Shown here: piece after piece, positions 15,274-24,303 of the stretch
Layout of the letters: each line of letters starts with the position of its first letter
How positions within the stretch are numbered: the stretch's first letter is position 1
Assembly: GCA_002389385.1 (NCBI GenBank)
Contig: DGOK01000007.1
Span: 1-24,830 of the forward strand
Reading direction: 5' to 3'
DNA: 24,830 nt
Source of the DNA: Rhodospirillaceae bacterium UBA4468
Lineage (GTDB): Bacteria > Pseudomonadota > Alphaproteobacteria > Rhodospirillales > Casp-alpha2
Position numbers and translations under genes: made by a program
The notes under the pieces: generated by a model
Told to the model about the DNA's origin: nothing
Seen by the model: only the letters and a program-made list of their open reading frames with translations
Databases searched by the model: none

Positions 15274-16305
15274 ATGTGGCTGGCGCATCCAGGAGCATTA
15301 TACGTTGTGATCAAAGTTCTTTCCTACATCGGACTTCTTGTCGGTCTCGCGATTATGACCGGCTTGATTATATGGCAAGGCACTAGTGATGTTGCTGATC
15401 TCATTATCTCTTCAGGCTGGCCAATCCTTTGGGTTCCCCTTGCCTGGAGCCCAACAGTTTTCCTCGGCACAATGGCATGGCGACTGCTGTTCCCTGTCGG
15501 CCAGGAACCATCGTTCAAAGATACGTTTATGGCTTTATGGATGGGCCGATCCATCAATACCCTTTTGCCCGTTGCCTCCATCGGTGGGGAAGTCGTCAAA
15601 GCACGCATGCTCATCCTTTGGGGTTACTCAAAAGCAGATGCGACGGCTTCGGTCGTTGTCGACAAAACGGTACAAGTGTTTGGCTTGATCATATGGGGTT
15701 TAGTTGGCGTTTCTTTACTGGTGCATTATTCCGTAGATCAGGAAATGATTGCGGGGGCCATTACAGGGTTTGCAGTTTTAGGTGCAGGCGTTGCGGGATT
15801 CGTACTGGTACAAAAATCCGGCATGACAAGATTCATGGTCAACTCAGCCCAAAAAGCTACCAACTCCGATTATTTTGAAGGCCTCAAAGATGGCGCCGAC
15901 AAAGTTGATGCAGCTGTGCGAGGCAACTACGCACGACCCAAACGGCTTGTGATGTCTGTGTTTTGGCGCACTTTGGCATTGGTTCTACAATCCGCCGAAG
16001 TCTGGGCTGCCGCTTATGTCCTCGGCCATCCGATCAGTATCCTCGAAGCTGTATTTTTGAAAAGCGTCACATCGACTTTAAGCGATGTTGCCTTCGTCAT
16101 CCCGAACGCGCTGGGCATCCAGGAAGGCGCGTTTATTATCTTTGGCGCTATGCTCGGTTATCCGCCTGATGTGATGCTGGCAGTCTCATTGGCCATTCGC
16201 ATTCGGGAACTCATCATTGATGTGCCCGGATTGGTGATTTGGCAGCACGCTGAGGGTAATCACTTCTTTAAAAAACTCAAACGCACTTCGTCGGATAAAA
16301 ATTAA
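15274..16305 (+). CDS. hpnL: HpnL-like membrane protein (LPG synthase TM/flippase-like family)
   Basis: HpnL belongs to the lysylphosphatidylglycerol-synthase transmembrane (UPF0104) family. It is tied to hopanoid clusters, probably moving extended hopanoids between membranes. The 343-residue product has about eight hydrophobic segments. It carries the family marks MAWRLLFP, GRSINTLLPVASIGGEVVKA and, later, the IPNALGIQEGAF segment. The start is uncertain. An ATG at 15274 has little upstream, whereas a GTG at 15307 has AGGAG eleven bases before it and would start directly at the first membrane helix (VIKVLSYIGLL). Its stop is one base before the hpnI ATG, so it leads the hpn operon. Confidence 0.87.
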   Translation: MWLAHPGALYVVIKVLSYIGLLVGLAIMTGLIIWQGTSDVADLIISSGWPILWVPLAWSPTVFLGTMAWRLLFPVGQEPSFKDTFMALWMGRSINTLLPVASIGGEVVKARMLILWGYSKADATASVVVDKTVQVFGLIIWGLVGVSLLVHYSVDQEMIAGAITGFAVLGAGVAGFVLVQKSGMTRFMVNSAQKATNSDYFEGLKDGADKVDAAVRGNYARPKRLVMSVFWRTLALVLQSAEVWAAAYVLGHPISILEAVFLKSVTSTLSDVAFVIPNALGIQEGAFIIFGAMLGYPPDVMLAVSLAIRIRELIIDVPGLVIWQHAEGNHFFKKLKRTSSDKN

Positions 16306-16306
16306 A

Positions 16307-17455
16307 ATGGATATTGCCGTTTATATCAGCTGGGCACTCCTCGCCGCTTCGATTGGATACATGCTGACTGCAAGTGCATGCGTCATCATGTTTGAAGGCA
16401 AATGCGTAAAGCCCACGCCGAAACCAACAACATGGCCAACCGTCACGCTTTTCAAGCCATTGCATGGGCTGGATTTTGAACTTGAAGCGAACCTGAGAAG
16501 TTTTTGCGCCCAGGATTACCCAGCGTATCAGGTCATATTTGGCGTATCCTCTGCTGATGACCCTGCAATCCCGATTGTCCGTGATTTACTGGCAAGCCTG
16601 CCTGACCTCGACGCCGAGCTTGTGATCGACACGGCCATTAACGGCAGCAATCCAAAAGTCAGCAATCTGATTAATATGGATAAAGTCGCCAAAAATGACG
16701 TTTTGATCATTTCTGATAGCGATATGCGGGTTAAGTCAGATTATATTCAAAAGGTCGTTGGTGGATTCAATACACCAAAAATTGGCGTCGTAACGTGCTT
16801 GTATCACGGCACGCCAGCACCCGGCTTTGCCTCACAACTTGGGGCCATGTTCATCAACCAATGGTTTGCACCCAGCGCGTTGATACCGGCAACGTTTGGC
16901 AAAATGACCCATTGCTTTGGTGCCACCATGGCCACGCGCCGCCAGATTTTAACGGAAATTGGCGGATTTGAAGCGCTAGCAAGTAATTTAGCTGACGATC
17001 ATACGATGGGGCAGCGCCTACGGGACCTTGGATACGACATTACGTTGGCCAATGTGGTTGTTGAGAATTTTGTTCAAGAAAAAGACCTTAAGGCATTGAT
17101 TCATCACGAATTACGCTGGGTACGAACCATCAGATCGATTGCGCCTCTAGGATTTGCATCTACATTTTTAACCGATACCATTCCCATCGGGCTTGTCGTC
17201 AGTTTCTTAATGTTCCTAGCTGGTTGGGATCTCGGCTGGGCATTACTGCCGACAGGCATCGCTATGGGGGCCCGGCTGATCCTACACGGCTCGACAATCG
17301 GCATATTTTCATCTAAAAATCCTTCAGATTCGTGGATTTTTCCTATACGTGACTTACTTTCTTTTTTCGTCAGGCTTATATGTTATACGGGCAAGACAGT
17401 CAGTTGGCGTTCCTCTCACCTTTCGGTCGGATCAGGTGGCGAGATTGATAAATGA
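16307..17455 (+). CDS. hpnI: HpnI hopanoid glycosyltransferase
   Basis: HpnI adds N-acetylglucosamine to bacteriohopanetetrol at the membrane. The 382-residue family 2 glycosyltransferase has an N-terminal membrane anchor (1-30). It then has VTLFKPLHGLD at 46-56, NPKVSNLINM at 115-124, the DSD metal motif at 137-139, CFGATMATRR near 205, and an ELRWVRTIR box near 269 followed by C-terminal membrane helices. These match the ceramide-glucosyltransferase-like HpnI pattern. It lies between hpnL (one base) and hpnJ (28 bases), in the order expected for a hopanoid cluster. The hopene cyclase and earlier side-chain genes must be elsewhere, since the window has none. Confidence 0.93.
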   Translation: MDIAVYISWALLAASIGYMLTASACVIMFEGKCVKPTPKPTTWPTVTLFKPLHGLDFELEANLRSFCAQDYPAYQVIFGVSSADDPAIPIVRDLLASLPDLDAELVIDTAINGSNPKVSNLINMDKVAKNDVLIISDSDMRVKSDYIQKVVGGFNTPKIGVVTCLYHGTPAPGFASQLGAMFINQWFAPSALIPATFGKMTHCFGATMATRRQILTEIGGFEALASNLADDHTMGQRLRDLGYDITLANVVVENFVQEKDLKALIHHELRWVRTIRSIAPLGFASTFLTDTIPIGLVVSFLMFLAGWDLGWALLPTGIAMGARLILHGSTIGIFSSKNPSDSWIFPIRDLLSFFVRLICYTGKTVSWRSSHLSVGSGGEIDK

Positions 17456-17483
17456 AATTCCGACATTACGGTAAGTGATCGAC

Positions 17484-18914
17484 ATGAAAAAAACGTTGTT
17501 TCTAAGTCCTCCTTCTTTTGAAGGTTTTGATGGCGGCGCTGGTTCTCGTTACCAGTGCAAACGAGAGGTTCGCTCGTTCTGGTACCCAACATGGCTGGCT
17601 CAATTGGCTGCCCTGGTCCCTGACAGCACTCTCATCGATGGCCCAGCGGGTGGTTACACCCTCGAAGGACTGATTCCAGAAGCATCAAAATACGAAGTCC
17701 TTATCGTTTATACGTCGACACCAACATTTGCGAACGATGTGCTTGTCGCCAACGCGATGAAAGAAGCCAATCCTGATTTGCTGATCGGCTTCTGTGGCGC
17801 GCATGTGATGGTTAATTGGGAAGCGTCCATGAACGCATCTCCACATATTGATTTCGTATGCGATAAAGAATTTGATTTTACTGTTAAAGAAGTTTGCGAA
17901 GGCAAGCCATTGGCCGAGGTCAAAGGCCTTTACCACCGCGACGGCGACAAGGTCATGAAATCTGGTGAGCGCGGCATCATCCATGACATGGACTCGCTGC
18001 CTTGGGTTACGCCGATTTACAAAAAATTCCTGCAGTCAAAGAACTATTATAACGGTTACATGCTGCACCCGTATATGTCGCTTTATACCGGACGTGGCTG
18101 CAAATCCCGTTGCACGTACTGCCTGTGGCCTCAGACAATTTCCGGACACAACTACCGGACACGTTCAGTAATAGACATCGCCGCTGAAATTGCTTACGCA
18201 CAAAAAGAATTCCCCGAAGTGAAGGAATTCTTTTTTGACGATGACACACTGACCGATAACATTGAACACGTCGAAGCCCTCGCCATCGAACTGGGCAAGC
18301 TGGGTGTGACATGGTCATGCAATGCGAAAGCTAATGTGCCGCGGAAAACACTCGAAATTCTAAAAGCAAACGGCTTGCGCTTACTTCTTGTTGGGTACGA
18401 ATCTGGCAACCAGAAGATCCTCAACAACATGAAGAAAGGCGTGCGTCTCGATTTCGCCCGCAAGTTCACGCAAGACTGCCACGACCTAGGCATTTTGATC
18501 CATGGCTGCTTCATCGTTGGTCTTCCGGGTGAAACCCGTGACACGATCAAAGAAACAATGGCATATGCCAAAGAGATCGATCCAAAGACAATCCAAGTGT
18601 CGTTGCCAGCAACCTACCCAGGCACATTCCTGTACAAGCAGGCAATGGAGAACGGCTGGCTTCAAACTGACGAGGTCACAACAGGTCTCGTCACGGATGC
18701 GGGCACACAGGAAAGCATCTTGAGCTATCCGCATCTGGACAAAACCGAAATCTTTGAAGCTGTTGAGACGTTCTACAAAGATTTCTACTTCCGTCCTAAG
18801 AAGATGTTCCAGCTGACGATTGATATGTTCCGCGATTGGGAAGTCATGAAACGCCAGCTACGCGAAGGTGTAGAATTCTTCAAATTCCTCTGGGGGCGTA
18901 AAGAAACCGCTTGA
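17484..18914 (+). CDS. hpnJ: HpnJ hopanoid radical SAM protein
   Basis: HpnJ is the B12-binding-domain radical SAM enzyme that converts glucosaminyl bacteriohopanetetrol to the cyclitol ether by ring contraction. From the ATG at 17484 it has 476 residues and opens with KTLFLSPPSFEGFDGGAGSR. It has a cobalamin-binding-like N-terminal domain, then the 4Fe-4S motif C206, C210, C213 (GCKSRCTYCLWPQT), EFFFDDDTLTDN and LLLVGYESGNQKIL. The frame could begin three codons earlier at a GTG (17475), but GGTAAG eight bases before the ATG favours 17484. The stop overlaps the hpnK TTG start by four bases, so translation is coupled. Confidence 0.95.
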   Translation: MKKTLFLSPPSFEGFDGGAGSRYQCKREVRSFWYPTWLAQLAALVPDSTLIDGPAGGYTLEGLIPEASKYEVLIVYTSTPTFANDVLVANAMKEANPDLLIGFCGAHVMVNWEASMNASPHIDFVCDKEFDFTVKEVCEGKPLAEVKGLYHRDGDKVMKSGERGIIHDMDSLPWVTPIYKKFLQSKNYYNGYMLHPYMSLYTGRGCKSRCTYCLWPQTISGHNYRTRSVIDIAAEIAYAQKEFPEVKEFFFDDDTLTDNIEHVEALAIELGKLGVTWSCNAKANVPRKTLEILKANGLRLLLVGYESGNQKILNNMKKGVRLDFARKFTQDCHDLGILIHGCFIVGLPGETRDTIKETMAYAKEIDPKTIQVSLPATYPGTFLYKQAMENGWLQTDEVTTGLVTDAGTQESILSYPHLDKTEIFEAVETFYKDFYFRPKKMFQLTIDMFRDWEVMKRQLREGVEFFKFLWGRKETA

Positions 18915-19729
18915 AGAACCTCATCATCACCGCTGATGATTTTGGAATCTCCAAAGAAGTAAATGACGCCGTTGAGGACGGGCACAAGAACGGTGTCCTC
19001 ACTGCGGCGTCGCTCATGGTTGCCGAGCCGTTCGCAGCAGATGCTGTCGAGCGCGCTAAAGACATGCCACGCCTAGGTGTTGGACTTCACGTCGCCTTAT
19101 CAAGGGTACGCCCGGCAAGCGACCCAGACGATATCCCTGCGCTTGTCGATGACAAAGGATGGCTCCGCGCTGACCTTGTTGGTGCCGGGTTCCGGTTCTT
19201 CTTCCTGCCCGAAGCTCGTCGTCAGCTCGCAATTGAGATTAAGGCGCAGTTCGATGCATTTGCACGCACAGGGCTTACGCTTGATCACGTGAACGCACAC
19301 AATCATCTACATTTGCATCCGACTGTTCTCAGCATCATTCTGAAAACGGGCAAGCAATACGGCATGCGCGCAATACGGTTGCCAAAAGACCGAAACACCA
19401 AAGGACTGGGTGCAGCCTTTTTGACGCCATGGCTTGCCTTGATGCAGGCCCGCATAACCAAAAACGGCATGCGCCACAACGATACCCTTTTAGGTCTGGA
19501 TGAAACGGGCTTCCTGAATTCAGAAGCTATGACCAAGCTGATCGATAACTTGCCTGACGGCACGGCTGAATTAATGTGCCATCCAGCGACAGGCCCATGG
19601 GAGGGTATGGACCCCATGGCTTGCAGGTTCCATCATGACCAGGAGTATGCAGCGCTTATTGATGCCAGCATGCGAAATGCGGTCACAAACAGTGGCGCCA
19701 ACCTTATTGCCTACAGGGATATCCCATGA
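18911..19729 (+). CDS. hpnK: HpnK hopanoid deacetylase (YdjC-like)
   Basis: HpnK removes the acetyl group from N-acetylglucosaminyl bacteriohopanetetrol, the step between HpnI and HpnJ. The 272-residue product has the metal-binding ITADDFGISKEVNDAVE start, GVLTAASLMVAEP and the histidine-rich HVNAHNHLHLHPTV near residue 120, as in the YdjC polysaccharide-deacetylase-like fold. The start is a TTG overlapping the hpnJ stop (TTGA); no ATG lies before the DD motif, so the rare codon is needed. It in turn overlaps the second CDP-alcohol phosphatidyltransferase by ATGA. Confidence 0.93.
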   Translation: MKNLIITADDFGISKEVNDAVEDGHKNGVLTAASLMVAEPFAADAVERAKDMPRLGVGLHVALSRVRPASDPDDIPALVDDKGWLRADLVGAGFRFFFLPEARRQLAIEIKAQFDAFARTGLTLDHVNAHNHLHLHPTVLSIILKTGKQYGMRAIRLPKDRNTKGLGAAFLTPWLALMQARITKNGMRHNDTLLGLDETGFLNSEAMTKLIDNLPDGTAELMCHPATGPWEGMDPMACRFHHDQEYAALIDASMRNAVTNSGANLIAYRDIP

Positions 19730-20382
19730 CCCATCCAAATGTCCCTCCATCTGAGGACCACGCAAACGGACTTGGACGAACATGGACGCACAAGCTGGCG
19801 CTTATCTTTGTCCGTCCGCTTGCAAACACATTCGTGACCCCAAATCATCTGACGTTCTTACGTCTGATCACCGGATTAGTTGCATGTTATTGCTTTGCCA
19901 CGGGGGATCGCGAACTCATGATCTGGGGCGGTTGGATATGGGTATTATCCGCATTTCTTGACCGCACTGATGGTGAATTGGCGCGTGTGAGCGGCAAAAC
20001 CAGCGCATGGGGTCACAAGTTCGATATGTTCTGTGACTCTGCCACCACAAGCTTGTTCTTTGTTGCCGGTGGGATTGGTCTTCGTGACACCGAACTTGGG
20101 CATTGGGCGATATTCATGGGTATTGCAGGTGGACTTGGTGTCCTCGCCGCAGAGTATTACGCAGAACAAATCGATAAGCGAAATGACGACCCAGATGATC
20201 GTGCCTATCCTGGTTTCGCAGATTTTGATTTTGATGACGTACTGTATCTATTTGCGGTGATCGCATGGTTTGATTGGTTCATGCCAATCGTTATCGGCGC
20301 ATCTATTGGCGCACCAGCGTTCGCGCTTTTAACTTGGTACAAGTGGCAGAAACTTCCACCACTAGACAATGCAAAACCTTAA
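19726..20382 (+). CDS. CDP-alcohol phosphatidyltransferase (second copy)
   Basis: The 218-residue membrane protein has a full CDP-alcohol phosphatidyltransferase signature: D79, D82-G83, A86-R87, G96, D100 and D104. It has a typical lead-in (TPNHLTFLRLITG near 38) and several hydrophobic segments. It differs clearly from the first copy at 14364-15110, so the two are not a recent duplication. The ATG overlaps the hpnK stop, making it the last gene of the hpn operon and coupled to it. The acceptor alcohol is unknown. A polyol of the hopanoid pathway is an attractive inference but not shown. Confidence 0.92.
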   Translation: MTHPNVPPSEDHANGLGRTWTHKLALIFVRPLANTFVTPNHLTFLRLITGLVACYCFATGDRELMIWGGWIWVLSAFLDRTDGELARVSGKTSAWGHKFDMFCDSATTSLFFVAGGIGLRDTELGHWAIFMGIAGGLGVLAAEYYAEQIDKRNDDPDDRAYPGFADFDFDDVLYLFAVIAWFDWFMPIVIGASIGAPAFALLTWYKWQKLPPLDNAKP

Positions 20383-20392
20383 ATAACCCGAC

Positions 20393-20988
20393 TTAGTCGC
20401 TGATGTCGTCAGGGCTTTTTGCGACGATAGCGAACCTGTCTGCGAGGGCTGCTAATGTTGTCTGATGAATAATTTCAGCGGGCACATCGCTTTCCCCTGT
20501 TGCACTCGGCAAATCACGAGTCGCGATTGCGCTGACAACCAATGTGTTCCGATAGCCAAGATCAAGCGCCGCACGGGTCGTAGCACTGACGTACATATGT
20601 GTTTGGAATCCGACAATCGTCAACTGCTTGGCATCTAGTTCACGTAGCTTTGCTTCTAACGTTTTCCGGCAAAACTGTTCGGCAATCCTTTGCGAATGAC
20701 GTCTTCGCCATCTTTGGGCGCGACGCGTGCATCAATCGCACCATGTGGATCGTCCAAATCAAATGCGCCGCCAGGCTTTCCTTCATGCTGAATATGTATG
20801 ACTGGCGATCCTAGTTTGCGAAACCGTGACAACATAGCAGCAGCGTCTTCCATCGCAGCGTCGACACCTACCAATGGCAGAGCCCCAGTCACATATTCGT
20901 TCTGGCAATCAATCAATATAAGAACAGATTCAGACACGCGGTTTGGCGTAAGATCGGCTCCTGACATGCTGAGCAATGTTTTCGCCAT
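20393..20988 (-). pseudogene. Isochorismatase-family hydrolase, frameshifted
   Basis: Two minus frames form one isochorismatase-like cysteine hydrolase. The first (20988 down to 20656) has the N-terminal half with D27 (LILIDCQNEY) and K100 (IRKGLPNSF). The second (to 20393) resumes as LEAKLRELDAKQL and TIVGFQTHMYVSATTR. One extra A in the A-run (T-run 20662-20665 on +) would restore GKTLEAKL and join them. The residue that should be the catalytic cysteine (THMCVS) is Tyr: TAC, one transition from TGC. Loss of both frame and catalytic base points to real decay. It ends 10 bases from the phosphatidyltransferase stop. Confidence 0.85.
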
Positions 20989-21005
20989 GATCTATCCTCG
21001 TCTGG

Positions 21006-21992
21006 TTAAAAGTATTCGGGAAAGGCTGTCGTAAGCGCTGCCCGGATACGATCACGAACCGGCACTTCTGGCGCTGTCCGATCAAACGTCTTGCCGGTCA
21101 CACGCTCAAACAATGATACATACTTGTTCGAGAACTCGACCAATGTTTCTCCAGGTATCTCAGGCAGCGGGTCCGTGTATGGATTGCATCGTGCCCTGAT
21201 CCACAAACGCAGAAATTCTTTATCGAGACTCGCCGGCTCTTTTCCAGCGGCATGCTCGCCTGGATAAAGCGCCGCATCCCAGTATCGACTGGAATCCGGT
21301 GTGTGGATTTCATCCGCAATCGTCACAACACCATTTTCGTCCAGACCGAACTCATATTTGGTATCCACAAGGATCAAGCCGTTCTTTGCGGCAATCTCTC
21401 GACCACGTTCAAACAGTGCGAGGCTTTTTGACGCTGCCTCATCCCACTGGGCTTGGGTCAGTAGGCCCTGAGCAACAACTTCTTGCGCCGAGATCGGATG
21501 ATCGTGTCCATCCACTGAGCCTTTGGTTGTCGGCGTAATGATCGTTTCAGGGAGCGCATCGTTCTTTTCCAATCCCCCAGGTAATGTCTGACCATAAACA
21601 TCGCGCTCACCCTTCGCGTACATCGTCCAGATGCTGGTGTCTGTAGTGCCCGTAATATAATCACGCACAACCATTTCGATGGGCAACATCTCTAATCGCT
21701 TGGCGATAATCACATTCGGGTCCGGATACGAAATCACATGGTTCGGGCAAATATCCTGGGTCTCTTCGAACCAGAATGCTGCCGTCGCCGTCAGAACATG
21801 ACCCTTGTCAGGCACTGCGGCCAGGACATGGTCAAATGCGGACTGGCGGTCCGTTGCAATCATCACACGACGGCCATCACCGAGGTCATAGCTCTCGCGC
21901 ACTTTGCCGCGCTGGAAGTCTGGCAGTTCAGAGAATTCCGCGTCGACGAGGACGTTATCTAAACGCCATTTATCTTGATCTGAAATAGTCAT
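21006..21992 (-). CDS. purC: Phosphoribosylaminoimidazole-succinocarboxamide synthase
   Basis: SAICAR synthase joins aspartate to CAIR with ATP in purine biosynthesis, in the cytoplasm. The 328-residue product is the long form (the common bacterial PurC has about 240). It has GKVRESYDLG near 30, IATDRQSAFDHV near 45, EMVVRDYITGTT near 105, then VDTKYEFGLDENG and IADEIHTPDSSRYW in the second half. Both SAICAR synthetase signatures are thus present. It has only a weak ribosome-binding site (CACGGAC). It may be a second purC in the genome, since many alphaproteobacteria have a short one near purL; that cannot be seen here. Confidence 0.95.
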   Translation of the reverse strand: MTISDQDKWRLDNVLVDAEFSELPDFQRGKVRESYDLGDGRRVMIATDRQSAFDHVLAAVPDKGHVLTATAAFWFEETQDICPNHVISYPDPNVIIAKRLEMLPIEMVVRDYITGTTDTSIWTMYAKGERDVYGQTLPGGLEKNDALPETIITPTTKGSVDGHDHPISAQEVVAQGLLTQAQWDEAASKSLALFERGREIAAKNGLILVDTKYEFGLDENGVVTIADEIHTPDSSRYWDAALYPGEHAAGKEPASLDKEFLRLWIRARCNPYTDPLPEIPGETLVEFSNKYVSLFERVTGKTFDRTAPEVPVRDRIRAALTTAFPEYF

Positions 21993-22042
21993 GTCCGTGA
22001 GTATAGTAACGCGCGCGCCGCTTACCAGATGAAATCTTTGAC

Positions 22043-22948
22043 CTAGTGAACATAAAGAATAAGCAAAATACCGGCGATCACCAAAAGAATGCCCGCCATC
22101 TCAAGTTTGGTGCTTTTTTCGCGGAAAATCAGCGTTGAGAAGGCGAACGTGAACACCAGTTCTATTTGTCCGACGGCACGCACCAATGCAGCGTTTTCCA
22201 ATGTAAAGGCTGTGAACCAGGCAATTGAGCCCAACACGCCCGCGACACCGACAGCCAATGACCATTTCCAGTTTTTTAAGACGTCGGTCATTTGGCCAGG
22301 CTCACGCCACAACAGATACAGACCCATGAAAATTGTCTGAATAACCACTGAAACCGCGAGCGTGAAAGCTGCAGGCATAACAAACCCGTCGTAATCCAGC
22401 TCAAGCGCTGCACCACGGAAGAAGACCACGGACGCGCCTAAGAACAATCCTGACGCGAGGCCTATCATCGTCGATTTTTCGGTTAACCCGGTGAACAAGG
22501 TCTTAAACGTAATATTCGTCTGCGCCAAAGACATCGCCATCACACCCATAACACTGACAACAATGGCAAAAATCGCCCCCCAGGTCAGCGTATCGCCCAA
22601 CAATAGGAAAGCTAGTAGTGCAACCTGAACTGTTTCAGTTTTAGAGAACGTCGTCCCGACCGCAAAATTTCGAAACGAGAATAACCAGACTAACAAACCT
22701 GTAAATATGATCTGCGATAACCCGCCTAGAACACAATAAAGCAGAAACAGCCCCTTGATTTCAGGGATCGGCATCTCGCCCCAGGTGTTCAATCCAAAGA
22801 CGTACAGCACCGCAAATGGCCATGCATAAAAGAACCGCACATACGTTGCACCGCCGGTCGACAGTTTTCCTTTGAGATGCTTTTGTAAGGCTGAACGAAG
22901 ATTCTGGCAGAACGCCGCGACAATCGTAATAGGGATCCAAATTTCCAT
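22043..22948 (-). CDS. EamA-family (drug/metabolite) transporter
   Basis: The 301-residue membrane protein has ten hydrophobic segments arranged as two EamA repeats. The first half ends with VVSVMGVMAMSLAQ and the second half with EKSTKLEMAGILLVIAGILLILYVH. Both halves carry the usual end-of-repeat pattern of a phenylalanine-rich region (FSFRNFAVGTTFSKTE) before helix 4. The substrate is unknown; EamA proteins export or import small metabolites. It is 50 bases from the purC ATG on the same strand and diverges from the deacetylase gene. Confidence 0.9.
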   Translation of the reverse strand: MEIWIPITIVAAFCQNLRSALQKHLKGKLSTGGATYVRFFYAWPFAVLYVFGLNTWGEMPIPEIKGLFLLYCVLGGLSQIIFTGLLVWLFSFRNFAVGTTFSKTETVQVALLAFLLLGDTLTWGAIFAIVVSVMGVMAMSLAQTNITFKTLFTGLTEKSTMIGLASGLFLGASVVFFRGAALELDYDGFVMPAAFTLAVSVVIQTIFMGLYLLWREPGQMTDVLKNWKWSLAVGVAGVLGSIAWFTAFTLENAALVRAVGQIELVFTFAFSTLIFREKSTKLEMAGILLVIAGILLILYVH

Positions 22949-23086
22949 GCGGCGGTCGGCACCTCGTTATCAATCACGTTACAGCCGTTTATTATGTCGG
23001 CGGACCTCGGAGCGGTAAACACCTTACATTCCTCAGAGTTAATTCTCTGTCTTGGCCCACGTCACACATCTGCCTATCTTCATCCT

Positions 23087-24217
23087 ATGACAAAGGCACG
23101 TTTTATCGGCAGCGAGATATACAGGGATAGCACATATGAGCGCGGGCATCCGCTCGCCATTCCACGTGTTTCCCTTGCGATAGATCTTATCCGGTCCCTG
23201 AATTGGTTCACGGACGACAGCTATGTCGATAGCCCGCGTGCGAGCTCGACGTATCTCAAACGCTTTCATACATCGGATTATGTAGACGCTGTTATTCAAG
23301 CTGAGCGGGATCAGGACGCCAGCCCAGCCGTACGGGAACGACATAATATCGGCATCAACGGCAACCCCATATTTCCAGAGATGTTTTCACGCCCGGCTAC
23401 TGCGGCAGGCGGCGGCATGTATGCAGCAGAGCTCGTCCGGGATGGTGGCCAAGTGTATAATCTGGGCGGTGGCCAGCATCATGGCCGTCCCGACCAAGCC
23501 AGTGGGTTTTGTTATTTCAACGAGCCTGCACTCACCATGGGTCACCTTCTTGAAAACGGCACGCAACGCATTTTCTATATCGACCTTGATGCCCATCATG
23601 GCGATGGCGTGCAGGATGCTTTTCATGACGACGACCGCGTCTTCACCCTGTCCATTCACGAAGGTGGTCGCTGGCCGATGGATCGGCGCAGCACCAATCC
23701 AGATACACAGCCCGGCGGCATTATGGACCGCGCTGGGGGCGCTGCCCGAAACCTACCCGTCCCACCCGGCCTTAACGATGATGAACTTGAAGCCTTGATT
23801 GAGGGCGTCGCATTACCCCTCATCACATCGTTCGAGCCTGAGGCGTTATTTATTCAATGTGGTGTAGATGCACTTAGCGATGACCCACAAAGTCGGATTG
23901 AGCTCTCGAATACAGCACTTTGGCGTGCCGTCAGAACGCTTAAGGATTTAGCCCCCCGCCTGATCGTTTCTGGTGGCGGTGGATATAACCCTTACAGCGT
24001 GGCGCGTGGCTGGGCAGGTATCTGGGGCGTGCTCGCTGGGTTCGATGTGCCTGAGACGTTACCGCCAGAAGCCGAGGCCCTATTGCGCAACGTAACATGG
24101 CAGCATCGCCGCGCCGCCAATGCACCAGAAAGATGGTTCACGACGCTCGCCGACCCGGCTCATCATGGCCCCATCCGCCCCGAAATCCGAAACCTGATTA
24201 AAGAGCATTCTAGCTAA
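23087..24217 (+). CDS. Histone deacetylase-family amidohydrolase
   Basis: A zinc-dependent deacetylase of the HDAC/AcuC/acetylpolyamine amidohydrolase superfamily, probably acting on a small acetylated amine or protein lysine. From the ATG at 23087 it has 376 residues. The catalytic H131 and H132 lie in GGGQHHGRPDQASGFCYFNE. Zinc ligands are D168 and H170 (IDLDAHHGDGVQDAF) and D261 (QCGVDAL). Y300 in SGGGGYNPYS is the usual transition-state tyrosine. The frame is open to an ATG at 22994, but those 31 residues look unlike family sequence. MTKARFIGSEIYR is the expected start although no good ribosome-binding site precedes it. Confidence 0.88.
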   Translation: MTKARFIGSEIYRDSTYERGHPLAIPRVSLAIDLIRSLNWFTDDSYVDSPRASSTYLKRFHTSDYVDAVIQAERDQDASPAVRERHNIGINGNPIFPEMFSRPATAAGGGMYAAELVRDGGQVYNLGGGQHHGRPDQASGFCYFNEPALTMGHLLENGTQRIFYIDLDAHHGDGVQDAFHDDDRVFTLSIHEGGRWPMDRRSTNPDTQPGGIMDRAGGAARNLPVPPGLNDDELEALIEGVALPLITSFEPEALFIQCGVDALSDDPQSRIELSNTALWRAVRTLKDLAPRLIVSGGGGYNPYSVARGWAGIWGVLAGFDVPETLPPEAEALLRNVTWQHRRAANAPERWFTTLADPAHHGPIRPEIRNLIKEHSS

Positions 24218-24303
24218 CGTGAACGGCTTCAAGTCTGCGCAAACATCAACGAGAACGGCCTTGTTCGACATCCAAGGTTTTTCTCCCTACATAAGAGCGA
24301 ACA

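Noticed and set aside
20393..20623. A separate 76-residue gene after the isochorismatase fragment
   Set aside because: It is the C-terminal half of the same gene, displaced by one missing base.
22994..23086. N-terminal extension of the HDAC-family protein
   Set aside because: The 31 extra residues do not resemble family sequence; MTKARFIGSEIYR at 23087 is the natural start.
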